From contig NZ_MOMC01000015.1 in NCBI RefSeq assembly GCF_001983105.1, forward strand, positions 16,145 through 21,329: a DNA stretch of 5,185 nt, written 5' to 3'. This DNA is from Pseudofrankia asymbiotica. Its GTDB lineage: Bacteria > Actinomycetota > Actinomycetes > Frankiales > Frankiaceae. The notes under the pieces were generated by a model. That model had not been told where the DNA came from and made no database searches. It saw nothing but the letters and a program-made list of their open reading frames with translations. The translations under genes were made by a program, and so were the position numbers. Shown piece after piece: positions 1 to 5,169 of the stretch (positions within the stretch are counted from its first letter, which is position 1; every line of letters begins with the position of its first letter).

Positions 1-534
1 GGGGTGACCGGGGTGGGCATCGACCTCGCCCCGGCCTCGGTCGAACTGGCGGGGCAGGTCATCGCGGCCGAGGGCCTGGCCGACCGGCTCAGCGTGCGCC
101 AGGGCGACGTCCACCGGCTCACCCCCGCCGACGACCTGTCCGACGTCGACGTCGTCACCTGCGTGTTCATGGGCCACGACTTCTGGCCGCGCGAGTCGTG
201 CGTGCGGGTGCTGACCAACCTGCGGATCGCCTTCCCGAACCTTCGGACGATGCTGCTCTGCGATGTCGTCCGGTCCGAGGACACGCCCGGGCCGGACACG
301 CCCATCTTCCGGCTCGGCTTCGAGGCCGCGCACGCGCTCATGCACACCTACCTGCCGACCGAGGCCGAGTGGGGCGAAGCGTTCGCCGAGGCCGGCTGGA
401 CGCCGCGCGCGGCCCACCACACCACCGCCCCGCCCGGCGGCGTCCTGTTCGAGCTGGTCCCGGTCGCGCCGGCACGCGCCGCCTCCGCGGACGTCGCGCG
501 GGCCGCCACCGAGACTCTGTCGGCCGCGCGGTGA
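1..534 (+). CDS. MppJ-like SAM-dependent 2-oxoacid (phenylpyruvate) C-methyltransferase, 5' partial
   Basis: Class I SAM methyltransferase missing its N-terminus: the frame is open from base 1, and the glycine-rich SAM motif I and any N-terminal dimerisation/winged-helix region lie before the window. Visible residues (numbered from base 1): GIDLAP with acidic D8, which normally binds the SAM ribose; GD at 35-36 in the adenine-binding region; MGHDFWPRE at 57-65; LGFEAAH at 105-111; YLPTEAEW at 117-124; FEL at 149-151. From memory, MppJ (phenylpyruvate C3-methyltransferase, mannopeptimycin) has MGHDFWPRENC and LGFEFGH at the same 52-residue spacing, and these two His coordinate its non-haem iron; here they are H59 and H111. 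The protein then carries an Ala-rich tail of about 20 residues. Prephenate dehydratase and chorismate mutase downstream favour phenylpyruvate as substrate, giving 3-methylphenylpyruvate. Relatives methylate other 2-oxoacids (indolepyruvate, arginine and leucine ketoacids), so substrate is inferred. It ends in a GTGA overlap with the next gene, suggesting translational coupling. Confidence 0.88.
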   Translation, partial: GVTGVGIDLAPASVELAGQVIAAEGLADRLSVRQGDVHRLTPADDLSDVDVVTCVFMGHDFWPRESCVRVLTNLRIAFPNLRTMLLCDVVRSEDTPGPDTPIFRLGFEAAHALMHTYLPTEAEWGEAFAEAGWTPRAAHHTTAPPGGVLFELVPVAPARAASADVARAATETLSAAR

Positions 535-1955
535 CCACCATCAGCCGGCCGGCCAGGACGGTCCCGGACGCGGACGCCCTCGCCGAGCTGGCCGCCGGGC
601 TCGCGGGCGTGGTGTCGACCCGGCCGGCCGACCTCGACACCCACGGCCGCGACGAGAACCATCTGGACAGCGTCCCGCCGCGAGCGGTGGTGTTCGCCGA
701 GACCCGTGACGACGTCGTCACCACCATGCGGTGGGCCGGCCGCCACAACGCGGCCCTCATCCCGTTCGGCGCCGGCACGAGCGCCGAGGGCCATGTGGTG
801 CCGCTCGGCGGCGAGGTGAGCCTGGACGTCTCCCGGATGAACCGGCTCGTCGCACTGTGCCCGGAGGACTTCCGCGCGGTCGTGCAGCCGGGCCTGACCA
901 GGAACGGGCTCAACACCCGGGCGAGGGAGTTCGGGCTGACGTTTCCGGTCGACCCGGGCGCGGACGCGAGCCTCGGCGGGATGGCGGCGACCAACGCCAG
1001 CGGCACGACCACGATCCGTTACGGTGGCATGCGGGCCAACACCCTGGCCCTGGAGGTCGTGCTGGCCAGCGGTGACGTGCTGCGGCTGGGCCGGCCGGTC
1101 CGCAAGTCGAGCAGCGGCTACGACCTGCGCGACCTGTTCATCGGCTCGGCGGGCACCTTGGGCGTCATCACCGAGCTCACCGTCGCGCTGCACCCCGTAC
1201 CCGAGGAGATCGCGGTGCTGCGGGCGTTCTTCCCCGACGTCGCCGCCGCGGTCGCCGGCGCCTTCGCGGCGGTCGGGACCGGGCTGCCCATCGCCCGCCT
1301 CGAGCTGCTCGACGAGATCACCGCCGGCCTGCTCGCCCAGGACGTGCCCGGCCTGGTCCCGGACGCCCCTGCCCTGTTCGTCGAGTTGCACAGCTCCACC
1401 GCGGCCGGCCTCGCCACCGAGCTGGACATCGCCCACCGAGCCCTGCTCGAGGCCGGCGCGAGCACGGTGGGCACGGCGACCGCGCAGGCGGAGCGGGAGG
1501 CCATCTGGGAAGCACGCCACCGCTTGTTCTGGTCGATCCGCCGGGCCTTCCCCGGCCGGCGATACCTGATCACTGACACGGCTGTGCCGCTGTCGGCGAT
1601 CGTCGAGCACGCGCAGGTGATCAGCGAACTGCGCGCCGATCTCGGGCTGGACGTGGTCACCACCGGCCACGTCGGCGACGGCAACATCCACACCGTCGTC
1701 GCGGTCGCCGAGGGCCAGGACGCCCCGGCCGCGCTGTTCTCGGACGAGTTGGTCCGCCACGCGCTGCGCGTCGGCGGCACCTGCACCGGCGAGCACGGCA
1801 TCGGCGTGAGCAAGCGCCAGTACCTGGCCGCCGAGCACGGCGACGCGGCCCTGTGGATGGCCCGCGTCAAGGGCCTGTTCGACCCGGGCAACGTGCTCAA
1901 TCCAGGGAAGGTCGTCGGGCCCGACCTGCTGTCGGACGCGCTGGCGGCCCGCTAG
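531..1955 (+). CDS. FAD-linked D-2-hydroxyacid dehydrogenase/oxidase (GlcD / D-lactate dehydrogenase family)
   Basis: A 474-residue flavoprotein expected to oxidise a D-2-hydroxyacid to the 2-oxoacid, or work on an analogous aryl substrate. The N-terminal PCMH-type FAD domain (about 50-225) shows IPFGAGTSAEGH at 77-88, GADASLGGMAATNASGTTT around 143-161, RKSSSGYDL at 191-199 and GSAGTLGVITEL at 205-216. The C-terminal FAD-oxidase domain carries GHVGDGNIH (379-387) and GEHGIG (420-425); by analogy with D-2-hydroxyglutarate dehydrogenase, H380, H387 and E421 bind the metal and H422 is catalytic. It closes with the typical LFDPGNVLNPGK (449-460). Length is normal for the single-subunit type and there is no Fe-S domain, so the electron acceptor is unknown. 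The frame is open upstream to about 198, but GTG 531 is chosen because it overlaps the methyltransferase stop (GTGA) and leaves a usual-length N-terminus; the ribosome binding site is weak, consistent with coupling. In context the substrate could be phenyllactate, its 3-methyl analogue or mandelate; this is inference. Confidence 0.88.
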   Translation: MTTISRPARTVPDADALAELAAGLAGVVSTRPADLDTHGRDENHLDSVPPRAVVFAETRDDVVTTMRWAGRHNAALIPFGAGTSAEGHVVPLGGEVSLDVSRMNRLVALCPEDFRAVVQPGLTRNGLNTRAREFGLTFPVDPGADASLGGMAATNASGTTTIRYGGMRANTLALEVVLASGDVLRLGRPVRKSSSGYDLRDLFIGSAGTLGVITELTVALHPVPEEIAVLRAFFPDVAAAVAGAFAAVGTGLPIARLELLDEITAGLLAQDVPGLVPDAPALFVELHSSTAAGLATELDIAHRALLEAGASTVGTATAQAEREAIWEARHRLFWSIRRAFPGRRYLITDTAVPLSAIVEHAQVISELRADLGLDVVTTGHVGDGNIHTVVAVAEGQDAPAALFSDELVRHALRVGGTCTGEHGIGVSKRQYLAAEHGDAALWMARVKGLFDPGNVLNPGKVVGPDLLSDALAAR

Positions 1956-1978
1956 TCGCTCGAAGGCTTCACCCACCA

Positions 1979-1996
1979 GCCGGGGCCGCTCCCGGC
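1979..1996 (+). other. GC-rich intergenic hairpin
   Basis: GCCGGG (1979-1984) and CCCGGC (1991-1996) form a perfect 6-bp stem around a 6-base loop, 23 bases after the dehydrogenase stop. There is no following T-run, so it is not a classical intrinsic terminator. It may slow transcription or protect mRNA ends. Such stems occur by chance in DNA this GC-rich. Confidence 0.3.
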
Positions 1997-2035
1997 GGCA
2001 CCGACGGCGTCGACCCGTCCCGCGTGGAGACCTCC

Positions 2036-2040
2036 AGGAG
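2036..2040 (+). promoter_or_regulatory. Ribosome binding site of the prephenate dehydratase
   Basis: AGGAG lies 6 bases before GTG 2047 and decides that start. Just upstream, TGGA (2025-2028) and TCCA (2033-2036) can pair in a small stem, so a second GGAG at 2026-2029 is partly buried. I see no recognisable promoter in the 91-base gap 1956-2046. Confidence 0.7.
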
Positions 2041-2046
2041 TCGGCC

Positions 2047-2976
2047 GTGACCACCACACTCGAACCCGCCCCAGCCGCGTCCGTCGGCTACCTCGGACCG
2101 GCGGGTACCTTCACCCACCGCACCGTGCTGGCCGATCCGGCCCTGGCCGCGCTGCGGCACGTCCCCTGCGCCGACCCCGACGAGCTCATGGCACGGCTCA
2201 GCGACGGGTCGGTCACCTATGGTGTGCTGGCCTGGGAGAACTCGGTCGCCGGCCTGGTCGGGCCGACGGCCGACCTGCTCGCCGGCCTGGGCACCGGAAA
2301 GGCCGTGGACCCGTCCGAACGAAGCCAGGTCCGCCTGCACCGCGACGTCGTCATCCCGGTCCGGTTCCAGCTCGTCGGCCGGCCCGGTGCCAGGCCGGAG
2401 GCGCTGCGCACGGTCCGCTCACATCCGCACGCGCTCGACCAGTGCCGTGCCTGGCTGGCTGAGCACGCCCCGCGGTCCAGCCTGGTCCCGGCCCCGTCCA
2501 CGACGGCCGCGCTCGAGTTCGCCCTGGGCGACCCGACCGGCCGAACCGCCGCGGTCACGCCAAAGGCGGGCCTCGCCGCCCCGCGGCTCAGCGTTCTGGC
2601 CGACGACATAGGGGAGACCGCCACAGCGGAGACCCGGTTCGTCGTCCTCGGCCGCGACGAGCCGGCCCGCACCGGACGCGAGCGGACGGTCATCGCCTGC
2701 TTCCAGCAGCGCGACCGGCCCGGATCGCTGATGACCGTCCTCGAACCGTTCGCCCGCGCCGGCATCGACCTGCTCCGGATCGAATCCCGGCCGACCCGCG
2801 ACGGGCTGGGCCGCTCCTACTTCCTCATCGAGTGGCGCGGCCATCCCGACGACCCGCCGCCGCGGGCCGTGCTGCGCGAGCTGGCCGAGCGCGCCGTCCG
2901 GGTCCGCGTGCTCGGCACCTTCGACGAGCCCAACCCCAGTCGCCCCACGCCCAGCCGGCCCAGGAAGGCCGGGTGA
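2047..2976 (+). CDS. pheA: Prephenate dehydratase (PDT domain plus C-terminal ACT domain)
   Basis: A 309-residue monofunctional prephenate dehydratase, converting prephenate to phenylpyruvate with loss of water and CO2 in the cytoplasm. PDT-domain signatures in order: YLGPAGTFTH at 15-24; WENSVAG at 63-69, the variant of the usual PIENSxxG substrate loop; SHPHALDQC at 125-133; STTAA at 151-155; and the catalytic TRF at 196-198. The ACT domain spans about 213-293, with GSL at 226-228 in place of the GAL(V) motif and an intact ESRP at 246-249, the pair that binds phenylalanine in feedback-regulated enzymes. The last 15 residues are Pro/Arg-rich and probably disordered. Start GTG 2047 follows AGGAG at good spacing. 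Because it sits beside an MppJ-like methyltransferase and a chorismate mutase, it is more likely a pathway-dedicated copy than the housekeeping gene; this is inferred. The stop forms a GTGA with an alternative start of the following reading frame. Confidence 0.93.
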   Translation: MTTTLEPAPAASVGYLGPAGTFTHRTVLADPALAALRHVPCADPDELMARLSDGSVTYGVLAWENSVAGLVGPTADLLAGLGTGKAVDPSERSQVRLHRDVVIPVRFQLVGRPGARPEALRTVRSHPHALDQCRAWLAEHAPRSSLVPAPSTTAALEFALGDPTGRTAAVTPKAGLAAPRLSVLADDIGETATAETRFVVLGRDEPARTGRERTVIACFQQRDRPGSLMTVLEPFARAGIDLLRIESRPTRDGLGRSYFLIEWRGHPDDPPPRAVLRELAERAVRVRVLGTFDEPNPSRPTPSRPRKAG

Positions 2977-3023
2977 CCAAGGTGGACGCGCCCCGGGCCC
3001 ATTGGGACCGCTGCGCCTGGGGC

Positions 3024-3046
3024 GTGCTGCTGATCATCAGCCGCGC
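3024..3046 (+). other. Imperfect hairpin in the leader before chorismate mutase
   Basis: GCTGA (3029-3033) pairs with TCAGC (3037-3041) around a 3-base loop. After one mismatch the stem extends by four more pairs, one of them G-T, out to 3024/3046. It lies between the dehydratase stop and the chorismate mutase. It could belong to a leader structure or be chance. Confidence 0.25.
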
Positions 3047-3058
3047 TGGTCCGCGGGC

Positions 3059-3090
3059 ACTGCCAGGCCGGCCCGGCCGAGACCGGCAGT
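3059..3090 (+). other. Inverted repeat / stem-loop upstream of chorismate mutase
   Basis: ACTGCC (3059-3064) and GGCAGT (3085-3090) are perfect complements. Inner GGCC-rich sequence can add a few interrupted pairs. The stem ends 14 bases before the AAGGAG ribosome binding site at 3105 and has no T-run. A role in setting expression of the downstream gene is possible but unproven. Confidence 0.3.
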
Positions 3091-3104
3091 CACGAACGAC
3101 GACG

Positions 3105-3110
3105 AAGGAG
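3105..3110 (+). promoter_or_regulatory. Strong ribosome binding site before ATG 3118
   Basis: AAGGAG with a 7-base spacer to ATG 3118 is the best ribosome binding site in the window. It does not serve the chorismate mutase frame directly: it drives a 15-codon ORF in another frame that runs into the chorismate mutase start. Confidence 0.7.
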
Positions 3111-3117
3111 ACCCGCC

Positions 3118-3165
3118 ATGCGCTTGACGACCGGCCGAACCTGCTCTCGGGACGTGCCGCGGTGA
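3118..3165 (+). CDS. Putative 15-codon leader ORF coupled to chorismate mutase
   Basis: This short ORF encodes MRLTTGRTCSRDVPR, starts at ATG after the best ribosome binding site nearby, and ends at TGA 3163-3165, overlapping GTG 3162 of the chorismate mutase frame as GTGA. It holds no Phe, Tyr or Trp codons, so it does not look like an aromatic-amino-acid attenuator peptide. It may exist only to deliver ribosomes to the next start. The alternative is that one base is missing near 3120 in this sequence or strain: an extra G after the ATG would put it in frame with the chorismate mutase, which would then begin MALDD. No family is recognised. Confidence 0.35.
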   Translation: MRLTTGRTCSRDVPR

Positions 3166-3539
3166 CCGCCGGCGAGCTCGACGCGCGACCGCACCCGACA
3201 CCGATCCGGTCCCGGCTGACCGGCCTCGACCTGCTCGGCCCCGAGGCCCCGGACATCTCCATGATCGACTCGGTAACTGAGGGTCGCGAGATCATCGACG
3301 AGCTCGACGACGTGATCCGCGACGTGATCGTGCTGCGGCGTCGGGTGGCCTGGCGGATACAGAAGCTGCGGATGACCGCCGGCGGAGGGCGGATCGAGAT
3401 GAGCCGCGAGTACGAGGTCACCCGCAGATTCCTGGACGCGCTCGGCCCAGCCGGCAGCGAGGTCGCGGTGGCGTTGCTTCTGTTGTGCCGAGGACCGGCC
3501 CCGTCGGTCGACGTCCGTCCGTCCACCGAACATGACTAG
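3162..3539 (+). CDS. Chorismate mutase, AroQ-delta class (Rv0948c-like)
   Basis: A small all-helical cytoplasmic chorismate mutase, rearranging chorismate to prephenate for the dehydratase upstream. Numbered from GTG 3162 (125 residues), the AroQ core is about 38-111. It aligns without gaps, from memory, with M. tuberculosis Rv0948c and keeps its active-site residues: R42 (R18'), R59 (R35), R70 (R46), R82 (R58) and E83 (E59), in the stretches GREIIDELD, KLRMTAGGGR and MSREYEV. The C-terminus differs: Rv0948c ends RLGRGRLGH, used to contact DAHP synthase, whereas this protein reads LLCRGPAP and has a longer tail. The start is uncertain. GTG 3162 fits family length and is coupled to a short ORF; GTG 2973 gives 188 residues (GTGA with the dehydratase stop and AGGAAGG upstream), but the extra part is Arg-rich and not family-like; ATG 3261 would give only the core. 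Aromatic supply for the methyltransferase is the probable role. Confidence 0.88.
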   Translation: MTAGELDARPHPTPIRSRLTGLDLLGPEAPDISMIDSVTEGREIIDELDDVIRDVIVLRRRVAWRIQKLRMTAGGGRIEMSREYEVTRRFLDALGPAGSEVAVALLLLCRGPAPSVDVRPSTEHD

Positions 3540-3610
3540 GAGCGACGGTGATCAGATGGCTTGCCACCCGGTCGCACCGTCCGTGCCGCGCTCGCCGCTG
3601 GGACGGACGG
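3515..3610 (+). repeat. Repeated CCGTCCGT with one complementary arm
   Basis: CCGTCCGTCC at 3515-3524 (end of the chorismate mutase gene) and CCGTCCGT at 3577-3584 (gap) can each pair with GGACGGACGG at 3601-3610. The pairings are 10 bp over a 76-base loop, or 8 bp (3603-3610) over an 18-base loop. They exclude each other. There is no T-run, so a weak terminator or alternative leader fold before the transporter gene is only a possibility. Confidence 0.3.
3538..3542 (+). promoter_or_regulatory. Ribosome binding site overlapping the chorismate mutase stop
   Basis: AGGAG shares its first two bases with the TAG stop of the chorismate mutase and has a 5-base spacer to GTG 3548, the start of a small ORF. 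It is too far from the transporter start at 3679 to serve that directly. Confidence 0.55.
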
Positions 3611-3682
3611 GATGGACGCGACACCGGGGAGATCGCGCCGGCCCGAACGGTGCCGCGCCGGCCATGGTGGGTTAGCCGGTGA
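3548..3682 (+). CDS. Putative 44-residue ORF coupled to the transporter
   Basis: This ORF follows AGGAG at ideal spacing, encodes 44 residues and ends at TGA 3680-3682, overlapping transporter start GTG 3679 as GTGA. The peptide begins MIRWLATR, is Arg-rich and has four Trp, two of them adjacent near the end (PWWVSR; TGG TGG at 3665-3670). Third-position GC is lower than in neighbouring genes, which argues against a conserved protein. It could be a coupling or leader ORF that brings ribosomes to the transporter, whose own ribosome binding site is poor. No homology is recognised. It occupies nearly all of the 139-base gap 3540-3678, in which I see no convincing promoter. Confidence 0.35.
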   Translation: MIRWLATRSHRPCRARRWDGRDGRDTGEIAPARTVPRRPWWVSR

Positions 3683-5169
3683 GCCTGCGGACGCCCAGCA
3701 CAGCGGCGGCGACCGCCGCGGGCGGGAACGCCGGCGCCGACCAGCCCGTGGCTGGACGCTGGAGCCGCCGGGACTGGTCGGTGCTGCTCATCACCTGCGT
3801 CGGGCTGTTCGTCACCCAGCTGGATCTGACCGTCGTCAACGTGGCGGTCGGCGCGATCGGTCGCCGGCTGCACGCGTCCACCCGCGCGGTGACCTGGGTG
3901 GTCGACGGGTATTTCGTGACGTTCGCCGCGTTCATGATCGGTTTTGGCGACGTCGGCGACCTGTTCGGGCGCAGGCGGGTCTTCCTGGCCGGGCTGGCCG
4001 GCTTCGCGGCCGCGTCGACCGGTTGCGCGGTCGCGCCCGGAGTCGGCTGGCTGATCCTGTTCCGCACCTTGCAGGGCGTCGCCGGCGCTGCCATCCTCGT
4101 CTCTTCGCTCGCCATCCTCACCGATGCCTTCGACGGGACCGACCGCACCCGCGCGATCGGCGTGTGGTCGGCCGTGGCCGGCATCGCCCTGGTCGTCGGC
4201 CCACTCGTCGGTGGTCTGGTCGTGGACGGACTGGGGTGGCGGTGGATCTTCTGGATCAACGTGCCGATCTCGTTCGTGAGCATCGCGGCCGGGCACAGGG
4301 TGCTGCGCGAGTCGCGCCGCGGCGGCCACGACCGCCAACTCGACCGCGGCGGCCAGATCCTCGCCGTTCTCATGCTGGGCGCCCTGGCCTGGGGGCTGTC
4401 CGAGACAGCCGCGGAGCCTGGGTCGGTCATCGGATGGCTGGCGCTCGGCGCCTCGGTCCTGCTCGCGGCGGGATTCGTCGCGGTGGAGCGCCGGTGCGCG
4501 ACGCCACTCGTGCCACTGTCGGTGTTCCGTTCGCGAACCTTCCGGGGCGCCAACCTCGCCTCGCTGCTGGTCAACTTCGCGACTCTCGGTCTGCTTTACC
4601 TGCTCAGCCTCGATTTCGAGCATGTGGACGGCCGGTCAGCCACCGCTACGGGCGTCCGCATCGCTCCGCTGTTCGCTGCCTACGCCGCCGTCAGCATGCT
4701 CGCCGGGCGGATCGCCGACCGGTTCGGCCAGCGTGTCCCGGGGACGCTTGGCGGCTTGGCCGCCGGTGCGGGTGTCGCGCTCGTCGCAGCCGAGCGGGCG
4801 TCGGGAGCCGCTGCCGGCGCCGGTCTGGTGCTCGCGGGCGTGGGCATCGGGCTGGCGCTGCCGGCGGTGGTTTCGACCGCGGTCACGGCCGTCCCGGGAG
4901 CGCGGGCCGGCCTAGGGTCCGGGCTGAACAACACCGCCCGCCAGATCGGCGGAACCCTCGGCATCGCGCTGCTCGGCGGAGTAGTCGCGGGCGCCGGAAG
5001 TGAGCGGGCGGGTATCGGCCGAGCGCTCATCGCCGTCGCGGCCGCCTATACCGTCGCGGCCGCCCTCGCGGCTTCGACCCTGCGGCGCCCGACCCCCGTT
5101 CGGGGCGGCCCCGCGCACATCCCGAGCCCCGGTGGTAGCGACGGTCATCACGGAAGGCAGCAGCCATGA
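3679..5169 (+). CDS. MFS drug/metabolite exporter, DHA2 (EmrB/QacA-like, 14 TM) family
   Basis: A 496-residue inner-membrane proton-coupled exporter. After about 33 soluble N-terminal residues there are about 14 hydrophobic segments (roughly 34-58, 71-90, 101-118, 122-145, 160-181, 187-205, 223-241, 249-268, 289-310, 325-344, 354-371, 376-400, 421-438, 447-467). DHA2 hallmarks: QLDLTVVNVA at 47-56 with D49 in TM1; motif A GDVGDLFGRRR at 90-100; antiporter motif C around 161-179 ending GPLVGG; and LNNTARQIGGTLG at 416-428. The C-terminal tail is short, hydrophilic and contains HH near the end. GTG 3679 is the first possible start after an in-frame TAG at 3673 and gives a usual N-terminus; its ribosome binding site is weak, and it overlaps the stop of a small ORF. 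Placement after a precursor-supply cassette suggests export of, or self-resistance to, the cluster product. The substrate cannot be read from sequence. Confidence 0.93.
   Translation: MSLRTPSTAAATAAGGNAGADQPVAGRWSRRDWSVLLITCVGLFVTQLDLTVVNVAVGAIGRRLHASTRAVTWVVDGYFVTFAAFMIGFGDVGDLFGRRRVFLAGLAGFAAASTGCAVAPGVGWLILFRTLQGVAGAAILVSSLAILTDAFDGTDRTRAIGVWSAVAGIALVVGPLVGGLVVDGLGWRWIFWINVPISFVSIAAGHRVLRESRRGGHDRQLDRGGQILAVLMLGALAWGLSETAAEPGSVIGWLALGASVLLAAGFVAVERRCATPLVPLSVFRSRTFRGANLASLLVNFATLGLLYLLSLDFEHVDGRSATATGVRIAPLFAAYAAVSMLAGRIADRFGQRVPGTLGGLAAGAGVALVAAERASGAAAGAGLVLAGVGIGLALPAVVSTAVTAVPGARAGLGSGLNNTARQIGGTLGIALLGGVVAGAGSERAGIGRALIAVAAAYTVAAALAASTLRRPTPVRGGPAHIPSPGGSDGHHGRQQP
5152..5157 (+). promoter_or_regulatory. 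Ribosome binding site of the gene starting at 5166
   Basis: GGAAGG lies 8 bases before ATG 5166, inside the last codons of the transporter. It supports ATG 5166 as a real start. Confidence 0.6.

Noticed and set aside
198..530. Upstream extension of the dehydrogenase frame
   Set aside because: It overlaps the methyltransferase, is Arg/His-rich, and the family does not carry such an N-terminus; GTG 531 is better.
1979..1996. Intrinsic terminator splitting the operon after the dehydrogenase
   Set aside because: A 6-bp GC stem without a T-run is not enough to call a terminator.
531..2056. Identical GTGACCACCA at the starts of the dehydrogenase (531) and the dehydratase (2047)
   Set aside because: Ten bases encoding a Met-Thr-Thr start are likely coincidence in GC-rich DNA with many GTG starts; the flanking sequences differ.
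348..2057. 569-codon open frame on the minus strand opposite the dehydrogenase
   Set aside because: Gln/Arg/Gly/His-rich translation without family motifs, antisense to a gene with clear domains; a typical GC-rich shadow.
2047..2976. Prephenate decarboxylase (BacA/SalX/AerD type) instead of dehydratase
   Set aside because: Those proteins are about 200 residues, lack the catalytic TRF and have no ACT domain; both are present here.
3418..4623. 401-codon open frame on the minus strand opposite the exporter
   Set aside because: Low-complexity Glu/Gln/Arg/Asp-rich translation with no recognisable domain, lying over the clearly coding MFS gene.
3561..5003. 480-codon open frame on the plus strand in another frame of the exporter
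   Set aside because: Arg/Gly-rich composition with no membrane segments; the overlapping frame encodes a full MFS protein.
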